Shown in pieces: positions 17,213 to 26,105 of a stretch of DNA of 64,000 nucleotides. Each line of letters begins with the position of its first letter. The first letter of the stretch is position 1. The position numbers and the translations under genes were made by a program. This stretch comes from Campylobacter avium LMG 24591 (GTDB taxonomy: Bacteria > Campylobacterota > Campylobacteria > Campylobacterales > Campylobacteraceae), in the NCBI RefSeq assembly GCF_002238335.1, contig NZ_CP022347.1:930001-994000 (forward strand), given 5' to 3'. The notes under the pieces were generated by a model. That model was not told the origin of the DNA, made no database searches, and saw only the letters and a list, made by a program, of their open reading frames with translations.

Positions 17213-18457
17213 TCATTCTTTTATGATTATTTTATCTAAATTTTTAAAATAAAATTTATTGACTCCATTTTCATATTCATAATCAAGGAACATATTGTGA
17301 GATTTTAATATAGTATCTACTATGTAAAGCCCCAAACCAAAGCTATCTTTTTGCTTGTTACCTTGCGTAAAAGCTTGTGTGTAATACTCTAAAGAATAAT
17401 CCAGCCCCTTACCCTTGTTTTTAAAGCACAAATACTTTTCATTAATTTCTATCTCTATAATCCTATCATCCGCGTATTTCACTCCATTATCTATCATATT
17501 TTTAATCGCGGTTGAAAAAAGTTTAAAATCAGCACTAACAAAAAAGCTTTCGTTGTTTAAAATTTTGACATTATTTTCATCGCTCATGGCAACTTCTTTT
17601 GCCTCATCAATCAAATCTAAGATATTGTATTTTTTCTTATTTACAAAGGTAGCTCCAGAGGCGATTTGCTCGACTGCTGCAAATTCATTTATCAAAAGCT
17701 CGAGCCTATAAAAAATTCCGCTAAGCCTTTCTTTATACTTGCTATCATCTATCATTTCAAGGGTGATAAGTCCTTTTGTAATCGGCGTTTTAAGCTCGTG
17801 CATTATATTTCTTATGAAAAATTGTCTTGATTTATTTAATTTTTGAATTTGAGTAATGGCTGTAAAAAACGCACTTGCAACCTGTGAAATTTCATCTTTT
17901 CCCGAGCTTACATCCTCTATTTCGTCCAACTTGTTGTTTGCAAATTTATCTATTTGTTTTCTTAGCAAAGATAAGGGTCTTAATTTTTTAATCGTATAAA
18001 CATAAAGAAAGATAAGTATAAGTACAACGCTTAGAGCCATAAAGCGGATTATAAAATAACGATAACTTTCGTATTCTTGGTCCACATAAAGATATAATCT
18101 AGAATTATAAATTATCTTAAGATAAATATCTCTTTTATATGAGACAATTTCTACTATGCCATTATTTGCAAAGGCTTTTGCTAAAACTTCGCCCCTAAAA
18201 ATAACCTGTCTCATCTCTGCTAAATCAGTAACGGCTTCCATTTTATAATTCTTGGTTTGTTCTTTAAATTCTCTTTCATCTATAATGCCACTAAAATACA
18301 GCAATCTAGCATTAGCCACCAAAGAATACTTAGCATTTAGCTCATCGGTGTAGTTTTGCTGGTCATAGGCAATAAGCCATAAAAAAGCTAAAACAACGCT
18401 TACTATGGCTAGGATAAAAATAAAGGTTATGGTGTAAAAGATAGATGATTTGTTCAT
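17213..18457 (-). CDS. cprS: Sensor histidine kinase, CprS-like
   Basis: Inner-membrane sensor kinase of 414 residues. Membrane helices lie at about 8-30 and 135-157 around a periplasmic sensor of about 100 residues. A HAMP-like linker follows, then the phosphoacceptor box RNIMHELKTPITKG, the N box NMIDNGVKYAD and the G box FGLGLYIVDTIL. It overlaps the response-regulator gene by ATGA. The order htrA-regulator-kinase matches, from memory, C. jejuni CprRS (Cj1226c/Cj1227c), a system linked to envelope homeostasis and biofilm. The name is by context, not by alignment. Confidence 0.85.
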   Translation of the reverse strand: MNKSSIFYTITFIFILAIVSVVLAFLWLIAYDQQNYTDELNAKYSLVANARLLYFSGIIDEREFKEQTKNYKMEAVTDLAEMRQVIFRGEVLAKAFANNGIVEIVSYKRDIYLKIIYNSRLYLYVDQEYESYRYFIIRFMALSVVLILIFLYVYTIKKLRPLSLLRKQIDKFANNKLDEIEDVSSGKDEISQVASAFFTAITQIQKLNKSRQFFIRNIMHELKTPITKGLITLEMIDDSKYKERLSGIFYRLELLINEFAAVEQIASGATFVNKKKYNILDLIDEAKEVAMSDENNVKILNNESFFVSADFKLFSTAIKNMIDNGVKYADDRIIEIEINEKYLCFKNKGKGLDYSLEYYTQAFTQGNKQKDSFGLGLYIVDTILKSHNMFLDYEYENGVNKFYFKNLDKIIIKE

Positions 18458-19128
18458 TGGGTAAGCTTGTAGCCTATGCCCCTTATAGAATGTATATATC
18501 TTGGAGTTTTAGGGTCATCGCCCATTTTTTGTCTAATCCTACTTATAATCACATCTATGCTTTTATTGCTAGAATCCTCGCTAATCGAAGTACAGTTATA
18601 GACTAATTCCTCCCTGCTTACAACCCCGCCTTCTTTTTTTATAAGGTAAGAAAGTATGTCAAATTCGGCATTTGTTAAATTTATTTCTTGGCCTTTCATA
18701 GTTATGATGTGTTTGTATTGGTCATAAACTAAATCTTTAACTGTGTCTGCTATTGTTTTTTTGGTCGTATTTATCCGTCTTAAGTGGCTTTTAATCCTTG
18801 CTTGCAGTTCTTGTGGATTGTAAGGTTTTGGCAAATAATCATCAGCACCTAATTCTAAAGCATTTACCTTATCACTTATATCATGTCTGGCACTTGATAT
18901 GATTATAGGCGTGTCGTATTTTTTGCGAATTTCCTCACAAACCTCCAAGCCATCAAGTCCTGGCAAGGATAAATCTAAAATAATAAGCTGATACTCTTTT
19001 AAAGCAAGCTTTGAAAGACCTATATACGGCTCGTGTGCTATATCTACCTTCATTTCAAATTTTTCAAGGTATTCTGCGATAATCTCTGCTAATTCTAAAT
19101 CGTCCTCTATCATAAGAATATTGACCAT
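18454..19128 (-). CDS. cprR: OmpR-family response regulator, CprR-like
   Basis: DNA-binding regulator of 224 residues paired with the kinase. The receiver domain has the acidic pocket MIEDDLELA, the phosphoacceptor Asp in LIILDLSLPGLDG and the conserved lysine in YLPKPYNPQE. The C-terminal winged helix (about 130-224) ends with RGIGYKL. In C. jejuni CprR is reported essential (from memory). Its stop overlaps the kinase start and it lies 60 bp downstream of htrA in the same direction, a likely regulatory and functional pairing with periplasmic quality control. Confidence 0.88.
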   Translation of the reverse strand: MVNILMIEDDLELAEIIAEYLEKFEMKVDIAHEPYIGLSKLALKEYQLIILDLSLPGLDGLEVCEEIRKKYDTPIIISSARHDISDKVNALELGADDYLPKPYNPQELQARIKSHLRRINTTKKTIADTVKDLVYDQYKHIITMKGQEINLTNAEFDILSYLIKKEGGVVSREELVYNCTSISEDSSNKSIDVIISRIRQKMGDDPKTPRYIHSIRGIGYKLTQ

Positions 19129-19188
19129 AACTCTCCCTCACGAAAAATTAAACACATTTTAAAATATTTTTTCTAACAAAAAGTAAGC

Positions 19189-20589
19189 TCATCTAAGAAC
19201 CAAAAGCTGTGTGTAACCTTGCCTGTAAACCCAAATTTTAACAAAGCTTTTAGACCTATTTTGCTTTAACGCAGAGGACAAATCCTCTAAATTCTTAATT
19301 TCTATTTGTTCTACAGCTATGATTACATCTCCTGTTTCAAAGCCTACATTATCAGCCTTTGAATTTGCCTTAACGCCAGATACTAAAACACCGTTAATCG
19401 AGTGCGGAATTGATGACCTTGAATTTTTATCTAAATTTTTTAACTCAAGCCCGTCTATAAGGCCATTATCGCTTAAAACATCGCCCTGTGCTTGCAAGGC
19501 AAAACTTACGCTTTTTACCACCCTATCTCTTTCATAAATTACGACAATATTTTCATTAGGAGCTAAGCTGCCTATGTAGTTTTTCAAGTCATTGGCATTT
19601 TTGATATTTTTATCATTAACCTTAATTATCAAATCCCCTCTTTTTAAGCCTGCTTTTTGCGCTGCTGAGTTGTTTTCTACATCAGTTATTAAAGCACCCT
19701 CTTTGTTGCTATATACATTTTTGCTATCGCCTTGTAAAGAACTTATGCTAACGCCTAAAAATCCTCGCTCTACCTTACCCTTTTGGATTAAAGATTTTGC
19801 TACATTTTTAGCCATATTTGAAGGTATGGCAAAGCCTATGCCGTTATTTCCTCCGCTTCTTGAAAGGATTGCTGAGTTTATGCCTATTAAAGCTCCTCTG
19901 CTATCAACCAATGCCCCGCCTGAATTTCCAGGATTTATAGAAGCATCTGTTTGTATGAAATTTTCGTATTGATTTAGGCCTATATTGTCTTTATTTAAGG
20001 CCGAAATTATACCGCTAGTTACGCTTGAACCAACCCCAAAAGGATTTCCAATAGCAAAGACCAAATCCCCTTCCAGCAAATCATCAGAATCAGCAAAAGA
20101 AATAGCCGATAAATTCGAAGCCTCTATCTTAATAACGGCTAAATCAGTCTTTGGGTCGCTTCCTATTATCTTAGCCTTGTATTCTTCATCTTTGTTTGCC
20201 AAAGTAACTGTGATTTCGTCCGTGTTTTCCACCACATGGTTATTTGTAATTATATATCCATCAGAGGAGATGATAACACCAGAGCCCAAGGAATTTACAA
20301 CCTCTTTGCCCCCTCCTCTTTGCTGTGGTATGTCAAAAAAATGCCTAAAATAAGGGTCATTGAAAAAGTTGTCAAAGAATGGGTCTCTAGCCCTTGCGAC
20401 TGTTTTTGAAGTAGAGATATTAACAACTGAATTTTTCGCATCCTTGATGACATTATAGTAAGACAAAATAGCACCGTTATCACCGCCGGGCTGAATTCTT
20501 TGAGCATTATCATTAGCTTCTTTAATGTTAATGTTAGCAGCCAAAACAAAAGAACTTAATATAGATGTTAAAATAAGCTTTCTAACCAT
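19189..20589 (-). CDS. htrA: HtrA/DegP periplasmic serine protease and chaperone
   Basis: Envelope protease and chaperone, also a secreted virulence factor in C. jejuni (established for the family). I start it at ATG 20589, which has GAGG 6 bp upstream, rather than at the TTG at 20601, giving 466 residues. A signal peptide (about 1-17, ending VLAAN) is followed by the trypsin-like domain with His in ITNNHVVENT, Asp in PKTDLAVIK and Ser in NPGNSGGAL. Two PDZ domains follow (about 265-350 and 375-460). The triad is intact. It is divergent from cbpA. Confidence 0.96.
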   Translation of the reverse strand: MVRKLILTSILSSFVLAANINIKEANDNAQRIQPGGDNGAILSYYNVIKDAKNSVVNISTSKTVARARDPFFDNFFNDPYFRHFFDIPQQRGGGKEVVNSLGSGVIISSDGYIITNNHVVENTDEITVTLANKDEEYKAKIIGSDPKTDLAVIKIEASNLSAISFADSDDLLEGDLVFAIGNPFGVGSSVTSGIISALNKDNIGLNQYENFIQTDASINPGNSGGALVDSRGALIGINSAILSRSGGNNGIGFAIPSNMAKNVAKSLIQKGKVERGFLGVSISSLQGDSKNVYSNKEGALITDVENNSAAQKAGLKRGDLIIKVNDKNIKNANDLKNYIGSLAPNENIVVIYERDRVVKSVSFALQAQGDVLSDNGLIDGLELKNLDKNSRSSIPHSINGVLVSGVKANSKADNVGFETGDVIIAVEQIEIKNLEDLSSALKQNRSKSFVKIWVYRQGYTQLLVLR

Positions 20590-20685
20590 ATCAAACCTCA
20601 ATTTTTAAGTATTTGAGTGAAGTATAAAATTTATAATTTATCAAATCGTTAACAAAATAAGTCTAAATCACAAAAACTTAAAAAA

Positions 20686-20720
20686 GTTGATTGACTTACA
20701 CTAAAGGTTTATGTTATACT
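20686..20720 (+). promoter_or_regulatory. cbpA-hspR promoter with HAIR-like HspR operator
   Basis: TTGACT (20691-20696) and TATACT (20715-20720) are 18 bp apart. Overlapping them is GTTGATT (20686-20692), 7 bp, then ACTAAAG (20700-20706), which has the same geometry as the HAIR element (CTTGAGT-N7-ACTCAAG) bound by HspR. The same ACTAAAG half-site occurs in the grpE promoter. Confidence 0.6.
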
Positions 20721-20759
20721 GCAGGAAAAATTTAATAAAAATTCAAGGGTTTACTTAAA

Positions 20760-21632
20760 ATGAATAATAGTTTATACGATACTTTAGGTGTTTCAAAAAC
20801 TGCAAGCGCAGATGAAATAAAAAAAGCTTATAGAAGATTAGCAAGAAAATATCACCCAGACATCAACAAAGAAAAAGGAGCCGAAGAAAAATTCAAAGAA
20901 ATCAACGCAGCGTATGAAATTCTAAGCGATGAAAACAAGAGAAAAAAATACGACAGATACGGCGATTCAATCTTTGGCGGGCAGAGTTTTCAAGATTTTT
21001 CACGCGGAGCTAGCGGGGCTGATTTTAACGATATATTGCATGATTTGTTTGCAAATTTTGGAGGCGGTTTTAACTCCAGAAATTCAGGCTTTTCAGGTGG
21101 ATTTAGCAGCGGATTTAATTTTAATAATACAGCGCAAAATTTAGACCTAAACGCAAAGATAAAAATTCCATTCAACACAGCTATTTTAGGCGGCGAGCAA
21201 AAGATAACTTTTAATCAAGAAAATATCACCATAAAAATACCTCATGGCATAAAAGAGGGAGAAAAGCTAAGAATTCGAGGCAAAGGCTCGTCTTTTAACG
21301 GAGCAAGAGGGGATTTGATAATACAGGTTGAAATCGAAGAAAGCAAAGAATACGAAAGAAAAGACGATGATTTGTATAAAAAGGTTGATATTAGCTTAAA
21401 AATGGCCTTGTTTGGAGATAAAATCACAATTCAAACACCAAGAAAAGAAGTAAACATAAAAATACCTCAAAACACAAAAAATGGCCAAAAAATAAGACTT
21501 AAAGGCTATGGAGTACAAAACAGAAAGACAAATATTTATGGGGATTTGTATTTAAATATAAATGTTGTCCTGCCAAATACTGAGGATTTGGACAAGGATT
21601 TATTAAAAATGTTAGAAGAAAAACTTCCTTAA
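20760..21632 (+). CDS. cbpA: CbpA, DnaJ-family co-chaperone
   Basis: J-domain protein of 290 residues that stimulates DnaK. The J domain (about 4-70) has [20 protein letters not shown] and the HPD motif in [12 protein letters not shown] Gly/Phe-rich linker (about 85-125) follows, then two client-binding beta domains. The zinc-finger CxxCxGxG repeats of true DnaJ are absent, which defines the CbpA type. It is followed after 9 bp by hspR, giving the autoregulated cbpA-hspR pair known from Campylobacter and Helicobacter. A HAIR-like operator lies in the promoter. Confidence 0.94.
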   Translation: MNNSLYDTLGVSKTASADEIKKAYRRLARKYHPDINKEKGAEEKFKEINAAYEILSDENKRKKYDRYGDSIFGGQSFQDFSRGASGADFNDILHDLFANFGGGFNSRNSGFSGGFSSGFNFNNTAQNLDLNAKIKIPFNTAILGGEQKITFNQENITIKIPHGIKEGEKLRIRGKGSSFNGARGDLIIQVEIEESKEYERKDDDLYKKVDISLKMALFGDKITIQTPRKEVNIKIPQNTKNGQKIRLKGYGVQNRKTNIYGDLYLNINVVLPNTEDLDKDLLKMLEEKLP

Positions 21633-21641
21633 GGAGTAAAA

Positions 21642-22016
21642 ATGCAGCATACTTATGAAGAACCGGTTTATCTTATATCAGTTGTAGCAAAGGTTTTAAG
21701 CATACACCCGCAAACCTTAAGACAGTATGAAAGAGAAGGCCTTATAGAACCAAGCAGAACAGATGGTAAAATGAGGTTGTACTCGCAAAAAGACATTGAT
21801 AAGATTAAATTAATACTTAGACTTACCAGAGATATGGGCGTGAATTTAGCGGGTGTTGATGTGATATTAAAACTCAAAAGACAAATAAATGAATTTGAAG
21901 CCTTGATAGATGAGCTAAGACTAGAGCTTGAAAGACATCAAGGCAAGTCAAGTAAGGCGGTTGTAAAGCATAAAAATAGCTTTGATTTGATATTTTATAA
22001 TGAAAAAAACATCTAG
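21642..22016 (+). CDS. hspR: HspR, MerR-family heat-shock repressor
   Basis: Repressor of chaperone genes, 124 residues. The MerR-type helix-turn-helix is at about 8-75 (VYLISVVAKVLSIHPQTLRQYEREGL then SRTDGKMRLYSQKDIDKIK), followed by a coiled-coil dimerisation helix. AAGGAG precedes the ATG. HspR of this group binds HAIR-like inverted repeats, and candidates are seen upstream of cbpA and grpE in this same window. Its 3' end overlaps the next gene by 17 bp. Confidence 0.95.
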   Translation: MQHTYEEPVYLISVVAKVLSIHPQTLRQYEREGLIEPSRTDGKMRLYSQKDIDKIKLILRLTRDMGVNLAGVDVILKLKRQINEFEALIDELRLELERHQGKSSKAVVKHKNSFDLIFYNEKNI

Positions 22017-22329
22017 CAAACAAGAGCTAATCCGCTATATAAGAAAGTTAGAAAAATTTTACAACGCAGCAAATTCTATGTTAAAAAAAGATAATTTTAA
22101 TCAAGAATTATTTTGCGAAAAGATAAAAAAGATGAGCCTTTTTTTAAATGACTTTTCTGTAACTTTATATTCTCCATACACAAAGGCTTTGCAGGACTTC
22201 GCAAATGATTGTTTGAGCATGAAATTCGCACAAAATGAACTTTTAATGAAAAGCAACGCTGTAGATAAGCTTAAAAATTCACAAAAATATAAAAAAGATA
22301 AACACAAAAACAAATTTAAGGACTTTTAA
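22000..22329 (+). CDS. Small basic protein of unknown function
   Basis: A 109-residue protein with no motif I recognise. It is helical, has two cysteines (in LFCEKI and NDCLSM) and a strongly basic tail (KYKKDKHKNKFKD). Its ATG lies inside the last codons of hspR and its TAA shares one base with the next ATG (TAATG), so it is embedded in an operon. From memory an equivalent gene stands before the HAD phosphatase and glyS in C. jejuni (Cj1232), where kefB separates it from hspR. Confidence 0.7.
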   Translation: MKKTSSKQELIRYIRKLEKFYNAANSMLKKDNFNQELFCEKIKKMSLFLNDFSVTLYSPYTKALQDFANDCLSMKFAQNELLMKSNAVDKLKNSQKYKKDKHKNKFKDF

Positions 22330-22964
22330 TGTTGACTGTTATTTTTGATATGGATGGAACTCTTATAAATAGCGCAAATGCCATAAGCTCTGCGGTAAAT
22401 GAGATAAGAAAGAATTTAAACTTACAAGCCCTAGATGAGAGATTTATACTAGATACAATAAACACGCCGGGTAAAGACTGGGCTAAGATACTTTACAACA
22501 TAGATGATTTTGAGCATAGCACTTTTAAACAAGGTTTTGAAAGGTATTTTATAAAGCATTATGAACAAAGCGTTATATTATATGATGGCGTGATAGACAT
22601 ACTTACTTATTTGCAAAATAAAGGTGCATATATAGCCATAGCTACCAACGCTCCGCAAGATTCTCTTGACAAAATACTTAGTAAGCATAAAATAAGTGAG
22701 TATTTTAATATAATCGTAGGCGTATCAGCCAAGATAGAGCCAAAGCCAAGCCCACAAATGCTAAATTTCATACAAAATCAAAGCCCTTTTGACAAGGCCT
22801 TGTTTGTTGGTGATAGTAAAAAAGATGAAGAAGCTGCTAAAAACGCTAACATACCATATCTTAGCGCCAAATGGAATATGCCAACAAGCAAAGCTAATGA
22901 ATTTAGTAATGCAAATGAGCTATTAAAGCTTTTTGAAAAATACTTTAATGATAGCAAAATATGA
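22329..22964 (+). CDS. HAD-superfamily phosphatase (Gph-like)
   Basis: A 211-residue hydrolase of the phosphoglycolate phosphatase type. The nucleophile motif IFDMDGTL is at the N-terminus, the motif II Thr in IATNAP, the Lys in EPKPSPQ, and the acidic motif IV in FVGDSKKDEEAAKNA. The helical cap lies between about 15 and 80. The ATG overlaps the previous stop by one base. The actual substrate cannot be told from sequence. Confidence 0.9.
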   Translation: MLTVIFDMDGTLINSANAISSAVNEIRKNLNLQALDERFILDTINTPGKDWAKILYNIDDFEHSTFKQGFERYFIKHYEQSVILYDGVIDILTYLQNKGAYIAIATNAPQDSLDKILSKHKISEYFNIIVGVSAKIEPKPSPQMLNFIQNQSPFDKALFVGDSKKDEEAAKNANIPYLSAKWNMPTSKANEFSNANELLKLFEKYFNDSKI

Positions 22965-22999
22965 TAAAATAATCTTTTTAATTTATATTAAGGTTTAAA

Positions 23000-25003
23000 A
23001 TGGAAACTAAGTTGTTAATAGAAATAGGCGTTGAGGAGCTTCCAGCCATACCTCTTTTAAAAGAACTTCCTAATATCAGCACAAAATGGTCTAAAATTTT
23101 AGATGAATACGGCTTAAAAAGTGATTTTAGCTTTTTTTACACTCCAAGAAGATTGGTTCTTTACCATACAAAATTCTTACAAAAACAAAAAAATCACAAG
23201 GCTGAATTTATAGGTGCTCCTAGGGATGTGGCGTTTAAAGATGGGAAATTAAGCCAAGCCGGACTTAGTTTTTTAAAAAAAACAGGCCTAAGCGAAGCTG
23301 AACTTTGCTTTAAAGAAATAAAGGGAAAAGAAGTTTTATACTACGAAAAAGAAATTCAAGGCAAGGAAAGCAAAGAGCTTTTAGAGGAAATGATAAAAAA
23401 ATTCATATCTTGTCTAAATTTTGGCAAGTCAATGCGTTGGAAAGATAATAGCTTTGAATTTATAAGACCTATAAGGTCTTTAGCTGTGCTTTTGGGCGAT
23501 GATTTAGTGGATATGAGTATTTACGGGGTTAAAAGTGCAAAAACAAGCTTTGTTCATAGAAGCGTATCCTATGAAGCTTTTGCTTTTGAGGACTGCGATG
23601 AGTATTTTAAAATTTTGCAAGAAAATTTTGTAATCTTAAATCAAGATGAAAGAAGAAAAAAAATCCTAGACGATTTTAAAAAACTAGAGGAAAAATACAA
23701 AATAAAGATAAAAGAAGACAGCGAGCTTTTGGATGAAGTGGTGGCTATAACAGAATATCCAAGTGCTTTGATAGGAAACTTTGAAAAAGAATTTTTATCT
23801 CTGCCAAGCGAAGTTATCATAAATTCTATGAGAGAAAATCAAAGATATTTTAGTGTTTTTAAAGACGGTGCTTTTCATAATAGCTTTGTGGTTGTTAGCA
23901 ACGCGGTTTGCGATGATTACAACTTTATAATAAATGGAAATGAAAGAGTTTTAAGAGCTAGATTAAGTGATGCCATGTTTTTTTACGAAAACGACCTGAA
24001 AAATAAACTTCAAGTGCAAAATTTGAAAAAGATTTCGTATTTTGAGGGTCTGGGAACTATGTATGATAAGGTGCAAAGAGAAAAAAACTTAGCAAAAGAA
24101 CTGTGTCAAATTTATAAAGAATGCAAGTTAGATGATGTTTTAAGTGCTGTAGAGTACTCAAAAGCTGATTTAAGCACTCAAATGGTGTATGAATTTACTG
24201 ATTTGCAAGGGATTATGGGTTATCACTACGCTAAAAAAGAGGGCTTTAAGGATGAAATATGCTTAGCTATCTTAGAGCAGTATCTGCCAAAATCAGAAAA
24301 TGATATCTTACCAAGCACGCAATTTAGCAGCATCGTGGCCTTGGCAAATAAATTTGATACATTGCTATCTTTATTTTCTATCAATAAAATTCCAAGCGGA
24401 ACAAAAGACCCTTACGCCTTAAGACGAGCCGCTATTGGAGTGCTAAAAATAATCATAAATTTAAACATAAATTTTAAACTTGATGAATTTTTACAAAAAG
24501 TAGCACCAAATTATAAGAATTTTGACACGAAAACTTTGCTAACTTTCATACTTGAAAGACTGTATAGCTTATATAACGCAAACGCCTCATTTATCAAGGC
24601 TGCATTAAGTTCTAAAAGCACAGATATAGTTCATTTAAATTCAAGCATAAATGCCTTAATCAAACTAAGCAAAGATGAGAATTTTAACTCATATTTTGAC
24701 ACCTTTAAAAGACTTGCAAACATCATAAAAAATGAAAATACACAGCTAAATATAGATGAAAATTTATTACTTGAAAAAGAGGAAAAGGATTTATTTGCTA
24801 GCTTTAAAAAGTGCAAGCTAGATAACAGTCCGTACGAGTTGTTAAAAGAATTATTCGAGCTTAAAGAGCCTATAGATAAGTTTTTTGACAATGTTATGAT
24901 AAATGTTGATGATGAAAAAATCAAGAAAAACAGACAAGCTCTTATTTTTAACATCTATAAGAGTTTTTTAACTGTAGCTGATATAAAGGAGATAAGCCTA
25001 TGA
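23000..25003 (+). CDS. glyS: GlyS, glycyl-tRNA synthetase beta subunit
   Basis: Beta chain of the heterotetrameric glycyl-tRNA synthetase, 667 residues, as usual for bacteria. The start LLIEIGVEELPA is the family signature; SFFYTPRRL and RENQRYF follow, with an HD-like region near TKDPYALRRAAIGVL and a C-terminal anticodon-binding domain. The alpha chain gene glyQ is not in the window; it lies elsewhere in C. jejuni too (from memory). The stop overlaps the M23 peptidase start by ATGA. Confidence 0.97.
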   Translation: METKLLIEIGVEELPAIPLLKELPNISTKWSKILDEYGLKSDFSFFYTPRRLVLYHTKFLQKQKNHKAEFIGAPRDVAFKDGKLSQAGLSFLKKTGLSEAELCFKEIKGKEVLYYEKEIQGKESKELLEEMIKKFISCLNFGKSMRWKDNSFEFIRPIRSLAVLLGDDLVDMSIYGVKSAKTSFVHRSVSYEAFAFEDCDEYFKILQENFVILNQDERRKKILDDFKKLEEKYKIKIKEDSELLDEVVAITEYPSALIGNFEKEFLSLPSEVIINSMRENQRYFSVFKDGAFHNSFVVVSNAVCDDYNFIINGNERVLRARLSDAMFFYENDLKNKLQVQNLKKISYFEGLGTMYDKVQREKNLAKELCQIYKECKLDDVLSAVEYSKADLSTQMVYEFTDLQGIMGYHYAKKEGFKDEICLAILEQYLPKSENDILPSTQFSSIVALANKFDTLLSLFSINKIPSGTKDPYALRRAAIGVLKIIINLNINFKLDEFLQKVAPNYKNFDTKTLLTFILERLYSLYNANASFIKAALSSKSTDIVHLNSSINALIKLSKDENFNSYFDTFKRLANIIKNENTQLNIDENLLLEKEEKDLFASFKKCKLDNSPYELLKELFELKEPIDKFFDNVMINVDDEKIKKNRQALIFNIYKSFLTVADIKEISL

Positions 25004-25854
25004 AAAAAATATCTTTTGTTTTAATTTTTGCTCTTGCATTTTCTTTTGCATACGATATGAATATCACTAAGGGCCAGGCTGTGATACTAGAATTTGGAAA
25101 AAAAGGACTTAAAGAAATTCAAAGTAAAAGCAATCTAGACAAAAAAGAGAAAAAAGAAAGATTTATGCTGCACCCAAGTGATGATAATAAAGTCATGTTG
25201 ATATTTAGCTCATCTTATAGAAAGCCTATCAAAGAGGCTAAAATTTCGGCACTTTATGCAAATGGAGAGATTAAAAATTACCACTTGCTAGGTTATGATG
25301 GCTCGTATAAGGTTGAAAAATTAACCGTTGCTGCAAATAAAGTAAAACCACCAAAAGAAGTTTTGGCTAGAATTCAAAAAGAATTAAAAGAAGCAAATAA
25401 AATTTACGCCACCTTTACAGACGAAGCTTTGTATGATGGGAAATTTATAAAACCTCTTGATTCTGCCATAACAAGTCATTTTGGAACTGCAAGAGTTTTT
25501 AACAACACTTTGGCAAGCTATCATTCAGGAACAGATTTTAGAGCTAAGGTTGGCACGCCTATTTTAGCTGCAAATTCTGGAGTAGTAAGACTAGCAAAGG
25601 ACAGATACTACGCTGGAGGCTCAGTTATAATAGACCATGGTTATAAAATTTTCTCTCAATACTACCATCTTTCCGAAATAAAGGTTAAAGTAGGTCAAAA
25701 AGTAAATAAAGGCGATGTAATAGCTCTTAGCGGAGATAGCGGAAGAGTAACTGGTGCTCATTTGCATTTTGGAATATTTGCTGGCGGAAATCAAGTAGAT
25801 CCTATGGACTTCATAAAAAAATTCAATGATTTAGTAGATGAAAAAGTAAAATGA
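25000..25854 (+). CDS. M23-family (LytM) peptidoglycan endopeptidase
   Basis: Exported cell-wall hydrolase of 284 residues. A signal peptide (about 1-17) leads to an N-terminal beta domain and then the M23 domain from about residue 160. The zinc ligands are present: His and Asp in SYHSGTDFRAKVGTP and H-x-H in GAHLHFGI, with a further His in YYHLSEI. From memory it matches the gene after glyS in C. jejuni (Cj1235). Related enzymes trim peptide cross-links and help set helical cell shape. The TGA stop ends directly against the 3' end of tRNA-fMet on the other strand. Confidence 0.9.
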   Translation: MKKISFVLIFALAFSFAYDMNITKGQAVILEFGKKGLKEIQSKSNLDKKEKKERFMLHPSDDNKVMLIFSSSYRKPIKEAKISALYANGEIKNYHLLGYDGSYKVEKLTVAANKVKPPKEVLARIQKELKEANKIYATFTDEALYDGKFIKPLDSAITSHFGTARVFNNTLASYHSGTDFRAKVGTPILAANSGVVRLAKDRYYAGGSVIIDHGYKIFSQYYHLSEIKVKVGQKVNKGDVIALSGDSGRVTGAHLHFGIFAGGNQVDPMDFIKKFNDLVDEKVK

Positions 25855-25930
25855 TGGTTGCGAGGGAGGGATTTGAACCCTCGACCCCTGGGTTATGAGC
25901 CCAGTGAGCTAACCACTGCTCCACCTCGCG
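25855..25930 (-). tRNA. Initiator tRNA-fMet (CAU)
   Basis: A full cloverleaf reads on the minus strand with encoded CCA. The anticodon loop is CTCATAA. It is the initiator: position 1 is C facing A72 (unpaired), and the anticodon stem has three consecutive G-C pairs (GGG/CCC). It lies 7 bp downstream of tRNA-Gln, in the same transcript. Confidence 0.95.
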
Positions 25931-25937
25931 TCAAAAG

Positions 25938-26012
25938 TGGATGGGGTAAAGGGATTCGAACCCCTGAATGACAGGACCAAAACCTGTTGCCTTACCGCTT
26001 GGCGATACCCCA
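25938..26012 (-). tRNA. tRNA-Gln (UUG)
   Basis: Minus-strand cloverleaf of 75 nt with CCA encoded. The acceptor TGGGGTA pairs with TACCCCA, and the anticodon stem-loop is CAGG-TTTTGGT-CCTG with anticodon TTG. Confidence 0.95.
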
Positions 26013-26026
26013 ATAAAAAAGTAGTA

Positions 26027-26055
26027 ATTATAAGGAATTTTAATTAAAATGTCAA
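26027..26055 (-). promoter_or_regulatory. Consensus sigma-70 promoter of the tRNA-Gln/tRNA-fMet unit
   Basis: TTGACA (26055-26050) and TATAAT (26032-26027) are 17 bp apart on the minus strand, a perfect match to the consensus, 15 bp before the tRNA-Gln 5' end. Strong promoters of this kind are expected for stable RNA. Confidence 0.85.
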
Positions 26056-26066
26056 GAAATAAAAAG

Positions 26067-26072
26067 TATAAT
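26067..26072 (+). promoter_or_regulatory. Probable -10 box of ribB
   Basis: TATAAT 33 bp before the ribB ATG, preceded by AAAAAG and without a clear -35. It is divergent from the tRNA promoter. No FMN riboswitch fold is visible in the short leader. Confidence 0.5.
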
Positions 26073-26105
26073 TGTTACTTTTTTAAAACATTTTAAGGAA
26101 AAATT

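Noticed and set aside
19592-20353. Two plus-strand frames of 126 and 122 codons opposite htrA
   Set aside because: Reverse-strand shadows of the protease gene with no independent signals.
20590-20601. Upstream TTG start for htrA
   Set aside because: The ATG four codons later has a well-placed GAGG and gives a standard signal peptide.
26013-26105. An FMN riboswitch before ribB
   Set aside because: The leader is too short and AT-rich to hold the RFN fold.
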